Made by a program: the position numbers and the translations under genes. A stretch of DNA of 10,673 bases from Alphaproteobacteria bacterium (lineage in GTDB: Bacteria > Pseudomonadota > Alphaproteobacteria > Rhodospirillales > Rhodospirillaceae), in assembly GCA_003250275.1 (NCBI GenBank), contig QKGW01000168.1:1-10673 (forward strand). The letters run 5' to 3'. Shown one piece after another: positions 7,511-10,673 of this stretch. Below the pieces are notes generated by a model. That model searched no databases. It was not told the origin of the DNA and worked only from the letters and a program-made list of their open reading frames with translations. The first letter of the stretch is position 1; the number at the start of each line of letters is the position of its first letter.

Positions 7511-7579
7511 CCGGGCACCGAAACCACGTCACAGCGGGATCGCCGAACGCGCGCCCCGGTCTCAGGGTAGAACGCCGCC

Positions 7580-8455
7580 ATGCCACAAGAAGTCGGCACG
7601 CTGACGCTGTACCGCGAAAAGTCGCTGTTCTTCGACGGTGCGCATCCCGGTCCCGATCTCGAACCGTTCGCCCGCCTGGCGATCCGCGCCAACCGCGTCG
7701 TCTGCCCACTGCCGCAGAACGGCAAGGTCCGCCGCCTCGTCGTGCGCGGCCACAACATCCCCACCACGCTGCGCCTCTCTGCGCGCATCCTCGATGCGTT
7801 CAAGGCCGCGCCCGCCGCGCTCGACGATCCCTCCGCGGTCGACTGGGCCGCGCTCGCGGACTCGATTCTCTCCGACTACGACCGTGCGTTCGTGCCCGAG
7901 ACCTGGCTCGCCGCCTATCTCGACGGCGACCGCGTGTTCGCCTCCACCACGATTTCGCCCGCGCTCGACGTGCTCGAAGCCGAGCTCAAGGGACGCGAGG
8001 CCGACGAAGCCATGCTCAAGCGCCTCGCGCCGCGTCTCGTCGATCTCCGCCAGACCCGCCTGCGTCACGACAGCCGCGCCGCAGTGGTGATGAACGAAAC
8101 CACCGACGGCGTGCGCTGCGCCGTGGTCGAGCGCCGCCGCGGCAAGGACGCGGCGTTCTCGTTCCACGTCGTCAACCCGCCGAAGAAGCGCATCCGCATG
8201 TCTGCTGCGCTGTTCATGGCTGCGGACCTGTTCGAGATCCAGAATCTCTACGCCCTCGCCGAACGGGTGCAGCGCGCGCTCCAAACCGCCGCCACGGGCG
8301 GCGACGGCGCGCTGCCGTTTTCCCTCGACCAGGTTGAGGCGCTCACCCGGCGCAACCTCCAGCTCGGCGCGCTGGTCAAAGGCTTTCACGACAGCCACAG
8401 CGTGCGCTACCGCCCCGCGCCCCCCGCGTACCTGCCGGTGGGCGCCCGCACGTAG
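7580..8455 (+). CDS. Unrecognised cytoplasmic protein, 291 residues
   Basis: I do not recognise this family. The start is an ATG at 7580 preceded by AGGG about 12 bp upstream, and the frame has the strong third-position GC bias of its neighbours, so it is very likely a real gene. No signal peptide, membrane segment, Walker motif, HTH or metal-binding cluster is evident. The N-terminal 75 residues look mainly beta with a basic patch (NGKVRRLVVRGHN at about 47-59). Residues 80-165 look mostly helical with many acidic residues. A middle beta stretch, including RAAVVMNE and an ERRRGKDAAFSFHVVNPPKKR segment, is followed by a Met- and Ala-rich helix, and the tail is Pro-rich. It has few cysteines (one is Cys42). 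It follows GH65 on the same strand by 126 bp but has its own candidate promoter, so shared function is not implied. Confidence 0.75.
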   Translation: MPQEVGTLTLYREKSLFFDGAHPGPDLEPFARLAIRANRVVCPLPQNGKVRRLVVRGHNIPTTLRLSARILDAFKAAPAALDDPSAVDWAALADSILSDYDRAFVPETWLAAYLDGDRVFASTTISPALDVLEAELKGREADEAMLKRLAPRLVDLRQTRLRHDSRAAVVMNETTDGVRCAVVERRRGKDAAFSFHVVNPPKKRIRMSAALFMAADLFEIQNLYALAERVQRALQTAATGGDGALPFSLDQVEALTRRNLQLGALVKGFHDSHSVRYRPAPPAYLPVGART

Positions 8456-8546
8456 TTCGCCGTTCGCGCAAAATGCCGTCCGAGTCTCGAAAATAAAACG
8501 GATTTCTTCGGAACCATCGAACCCCGAGTGCGTTGCCGCCTAGGAC

Positions 8547-8621
8547 CTGTCCTGGCCACGACGCTCGATTTGCGCCGGACGTCCAACCGCGTACGCTTCG
8601 CGGGCACACCTCCCAGGACAG
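8547..8621 (+). repeat. Spaced 9-bp inverted repeat upstream of the gluconate-dehydrogenase-type operon
   Basis: CTGTCCTGG (8547-8555) is the exact reverse complement of CCAGGACAG (8613-8621), separated by 57 bp. A further AGGAC lies directly before the left arm (8543-8547), making a compact AGGACCTGTCCT near-palindrome. The two sites lie 80-155 bp before the ATG at 8701, where a dimeric regulator could bind and loop DNA. The rest of the 245-bp gap (8456-8700) has an AT-rich patch near 8488-8500 but no convincing promoter boxes. Confidence 0.35.
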
Positions 8622-8700
8622 ATCTTCGCGGTCGACCGCACGGCATCGTTTCCATGCTGCCCGGCACCGTCCCTACGATTTCAACCAAGGGGACACGCCC

Positions 8701-9408
8701 ATGAAGAAACCCAATCTCACCTCCCGCCGCAGCCTGCTCAAGGCCTCCGCCACCACCGCCGTCGCCGTTGGCTTCGCCGGGCGGGGCGGATCGGCGCTCG
8801 GCGCGGCGCCGCCCGCGCCCGACCTTTCGAGCTACAAGCCGGTTGCGTTCAACGCCGACGAATGGCGCTTTCTCCTCGCCGCCTGCGACCGTCTGATTCC
8901 CGAGGACGCATCCGGCCCCGGCGCGCTTGCCGCCAACGTGCCGGTCTTCATCGATCGTCAGATGAACGGCGATTTCGGCCATGCGCGGGACTGGTACATG
9001 CAGGGCCCGTTCGCCGACGACCCGTCGCCGCTGATGGGCTACCAATCGCCGCTCACTCCCGCCGAGGTCTACCACCTCGGCATCAAGGCCACCGACGCAT
9101 GGTGCCGCCAGAAGTTCAACGCGGCGTTCGCCGATCTCTCGGCAGAGCAGAAGGACGAGGTCCTCACCGGCCTCGACAAGGGCGAAATCACCTTCGAGGA
9201 CGTCTCCGCCAAACAGTTTTTTTCGTTTCTTTTGCAGAACACCAAGGAAGGCTTTTTCGCCGACCCGCTGCACGGCGGCAACAAGCACATGATCGGCTGG
9301 GCGTTGATCGGCTTCCCCGGCGCGCGCGGGGCCTACACCGAGTGGGTCGACCAGCACAACGTGCCGTATCCGCTCGGCCCGGTCAGCCTCTCCGGTGAGA
9401 GGAGATAA
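8701..9408 (+). CDS. Gluconate 2-dehydrogenase subunit 3 family protein (small, Tat-exported subunit)
   Basis: This 235-residue protein is the small (gamma) subunit of a membrane-bound, periplasm-facing FAD dehydrogenase of the gluconate/2-ketogluconate/sorbitol/glucose type. It supports folding of the flavoprotein subunit and carries the export signal for it. A twin-arginine signal is clear: TSRRSLLKASATTAVAVGFA near residues 7-26, with likely cleavage after the Ala-rich stretch near ALGAA. The mature part shows the family pattern FNADEWRFLLAACDRLIPED, VPVFIDRQMNG, and the C-terminal EGFFADPLHGGN and IGFPGARGAYTEW. The ATG at 8701 has a good AAGGGGA ribosome site at 8687-8693. The longer open frame back to about 8533 is non-coding leader, since the Tat motif sits correctly only from 8701. 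A run of seven T (9217-9223) within TTT TTT TCG TTT CTT TTG codons is out of keeping with the gene. The stop lies 2 bp before the next gene. Confidence 0.93.
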   Translation: MKKPNLTSRRSLLKASATTAVAVGFAGRGGSALGAAPPAPDLSSYKPVAFNADEWRFLLAACDRLIPEDASGPGALAANVPVFIDRQMNGDFGHARDWYMQGPFADDPSPLMGYQSPLTPAEVYHLGIKATDAWCRQKFNAAFADLSAEQKDEVLTGLDKGEITFEDVSAKQFFSFLLQNTKEGFFADPLHGGNKHMIGWALIGFPGARGAYTEWVDQHNVPYPLGPVSLSGERR

Positions 9409-9410
9409 TC

Positions 9411-10673
9411 ATGGCGCGCACAGAAAAACCCGTCGACGTGGTGATGATCGGCCTCGGCTGGACCAACGCGATCATGGCGATGGAACTCGCCGACACCGGC
9501 CTCTCGCTGCTCGCGCTCGAACGCGGCGACTATCACGACACCGTGCCCGATTTCGCCTATCCGCGGATGATCGACGAACTCACCTACGGCGTGCGCTACA
9601 AGCTGATGCTGCCGCCTGCCGAGAACACCCTCACCGTCCGCCACGCGCCGAAGGACACCGCGCTTCCCTACCGCGTGCTCGGCTCGTTCCTGCCGGGCAA
9701 CGGCGTCGGCGGTGCGGGCGTGCATTGGAACGGTCACACCTGGCGGCCCGAGCCCGCCGAGTTCCGGCTCAAGTCCTACGTCACCGAAACTTTCGGCGCC
9801 AAGACCATCCCCGAGGGGATGACGATCCAGGATTATCCGGTCTCCTACGACGAACTCGAACCCTACTTCGACCGCTTCGAGAAGGTCGCGGGCATCTCCG
9901 GCAAGGCGGGCAACGTCAACGGCGAGATCCGCGAGGGCGGCAATCCGTTCGAGGGGCCGCGCTCCTCGGAATATCCGATGCCGCCGCTCAAGCCGACCTA
10001 CAACCGCGTGCTCTTCGAACAGGCGGCCAAGGGCATGGGCTACCACCCCTTCCCGCTGCCCGCCGCCAACGCCTCGCAGGCCTACACCAACCCCTACGGC
10101 ATGACCCTCGGGCCGTGCAACTACTGCGGATTCTGCGAACGCTACGGCTGCATCAACTACTCGAAGTCGTCGCCGCAGACCTGCATTCTTCCGGCGCTGC
10201 GGCGCAAGTCCAACTTCTCCTTCCGCACCCGGGCCGAGGTGATCCGCATCGATCTCTCGAAGGACAAGACCCGAGCGATCGGCGTCACCTACATCGACGC
10301 CAAGGGTGAGGAGGTGTTCCAGCCCGCCGATCTGGTGATTTCGGGCGCGTACTCCTATCACAACGTGCGGCTTCTGATGCTCTCGGGCATCGGCGAGATC
10401 TACGACCCGGCGAAAAAGACCGGCAACCTCGGGCGTAACTACTCGTATCAGATGACCGGCGGCCACGCGCTGTTCTTCAAGGACAAGTACTTCAACCCGT
10501 TCATCGGCACCGGCAGCAACGCCACGAGCATGTTGGACTTCGGTGTCTCGCAGCTCGACATGAGCAAGCTCGGGTTCGTCGGCGGCACCATCGTCACCTC
10601 GGCGCAGTACAACGGCCAGCCGATCCGCAGCATGTCGCTGCCGCCGGGCACGCCCGCCTGGGGCAGCAAGTGG
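9411..10673 (+). CDS. Gluconate 2-dehydrogenase-type flavoprotein (GMC oxidoreductase, large subunit), 3' end outside window
   Basis: This is the catalytic FAD subunit of a membrane dehydrogenase that oxidises gluconate or a related polyol/sugar acid in the periplasm and passes electrons to a cytochrome c subunit and quinone. The ATG at 9411 follows GAGAGGAGA at the end of the previous gene, 2 bp after its stop, indicating coupled translation. The window holds 421 of perhaps 590 residues. The N-terminal Rossmann motif is VDVVMIGLGWTNAIMA, with Asn19 where GxGxxG has its third Gly, and Glu37 ends the second strand. GNGVGGAGVHWNG (96-108) is the family's flavin-proximal loop. MTIQDYPVSYDELEPYF and the Asn-Pro-Phe-Glu-Gly-Pro segment match gluconate dehydrogenases. 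A cysteine cluster CNYCGFCERYGC (Cys236, 239, 242, 247) corresponds to the iron-sulfur site known from related FAD-glucose dehydrogenases. It has no signal peptide, consistent with export bound to the Tat subunit. Exact substrate cannot be read from sequence. Confidence 0.94.
   Translation, partial: MARTEKPVDVVMIGLGWTNAIMAMELADTGLSLLALERGDYHDTVPDFAYPRMIDELTYGVRYKLMLPPAENTLTVRHAPKDTALPYRVLGSFLPGNGVGGAGVHWNGHTWRPEPAEFRLKSYVTETFGAKTIPEGMTIQDYPVSYDELEPYFDRFEKVAGISGKAGNVNGEIREGGNPFEGPRSSEYPMPPLKPTYNRVLFEQAAKGMGYHPFPLPAANASQAYTNPYGMTLGPCNYCGFCERYGCINYSKSSPQTCILPALRRKSNFSFRTRAEVIRIDLSKDKTRAIGVTYIDAKGEEVFQPADLVISGAYSYHNVRLLMLSGIGEIYDPAKKTGNLGRNYSYQMTGGHALFFKDKYFNPFIGTGSNATSMLDFGVSQLDMSKLGFVGGTIVTSAQYNGQPIRSMSLPPGTPAWGSKW

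Noticed and set aside
5305..8337. A 1010-codon open frame on the + strand across GH65 and the unknown gene
   Set aside because: It is an out-of-frame shadow: Arg-, Pro- and Ala-rich with no motif. It overlaps a frame with full GH65 homology. Long stop-free frames are expected at this GC content.
7562..8398. Antisense 278-codon frame opposite the unknown 291-residue gene, considered as the real gene
   Set aside because: The + frame has an ATG with a ribosome site, stronger third-position GC bias and a more protein-like composition. The - frame is Glu/Val/Arg-rich like other shadows here.
8533..8700. Longer N-terminus for the Tat subunit beginning near 8533
   Set aside because: It would bury the twin-arginine signal about 56 residues inside the protein, it starts at TTG without a ribosome site, and ATG 8701 has AAGGGGA upstream.
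8407..10466. Antisense frames of 316 and 377 codons opposite the gluconate-dehydrogenase-type genes
   Set aside because: The + strand carries a Tat signal, a Rossmann motif and a cysteine cluster in frame; the antisense frames show no motif.
1..10673. CRISPR arrays, tRNA or rRNA genes, insertion sequences, integrases, toxin-antitoxin or defence genes
   Set aside because: I found no regularly spaced direct repeats, no cloverleaf or rRNA motifs, and no transposase- or nuclease-like protein in any frame.

Overview
The window is GC-rich DNA from a Gram-negative bacterium, densely packed with genes. The codon use, the SbmA/BacA-type fused transporter, a periplasmic lytic transglycosylase with a signal peptide, and a Tat-dependent gluconate-dehydrogenase-type enzyme together suggest an alphaproteobacterium, perhaps in or near the Rhodospirillales/Acetobacterales. 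This placement is an inference; no rRNA or tRNA gene is present to settle it.

Layout from left to right: (1) The 3' two thirds of pflB (pyruvate formate-lyase), then pflA (its radical-SAM activase) 4 bp downstream, form an anaerobic pyruvate-cleavage operon on the + strand. (2) A convergent gene on the - strand encodes a fused permease-ATPase of the SbmA/BacA/YddA type. Its nucleotide-binding domain has lost key Walker A, Q-loop and Walker B residues. Its stop codon overlaps that of pflA. (3) Divergent from it lies a + strand secreted lytic transglycosylase. (4) A full-length GH65 disaccharide phosphorylase-like enzyme follows; it has Gln where the family has its general-acid Glu. (5) After a 126-bp gap with an unusual pair of overlapping inverted repeats comes a 291-residue cytoplasmic protein I cannot assign. 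(6) After a 245-bp gap, a two-gene start of an operon encodes the Tat-exported small subunit and the FAD/iron-sulfur large subunit of a gluconate 2-dehydrogenase-type membrane oxidase. The large subunit is cut by the window end, and a cytochrome c subunit is expected beyond it.

The genes do not form one obvious pathway. The themes are pyruvate fermentation (pflBA), sugar handling (GH65, periplasmic polyol/aldonate oxidation) and the envelope (transglycosylase, peptide-type transporter). The most notable points are two neighbouring proteins that keep their family fold but have lost catalytic residues: the transporter ATPase and the GH65 enzyme. The regulatory-looking dyad upstream of the unknown gene is also worth a look. 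I see no CRISPR array, insertion sequence, integrase, phage gene or clear defence system.
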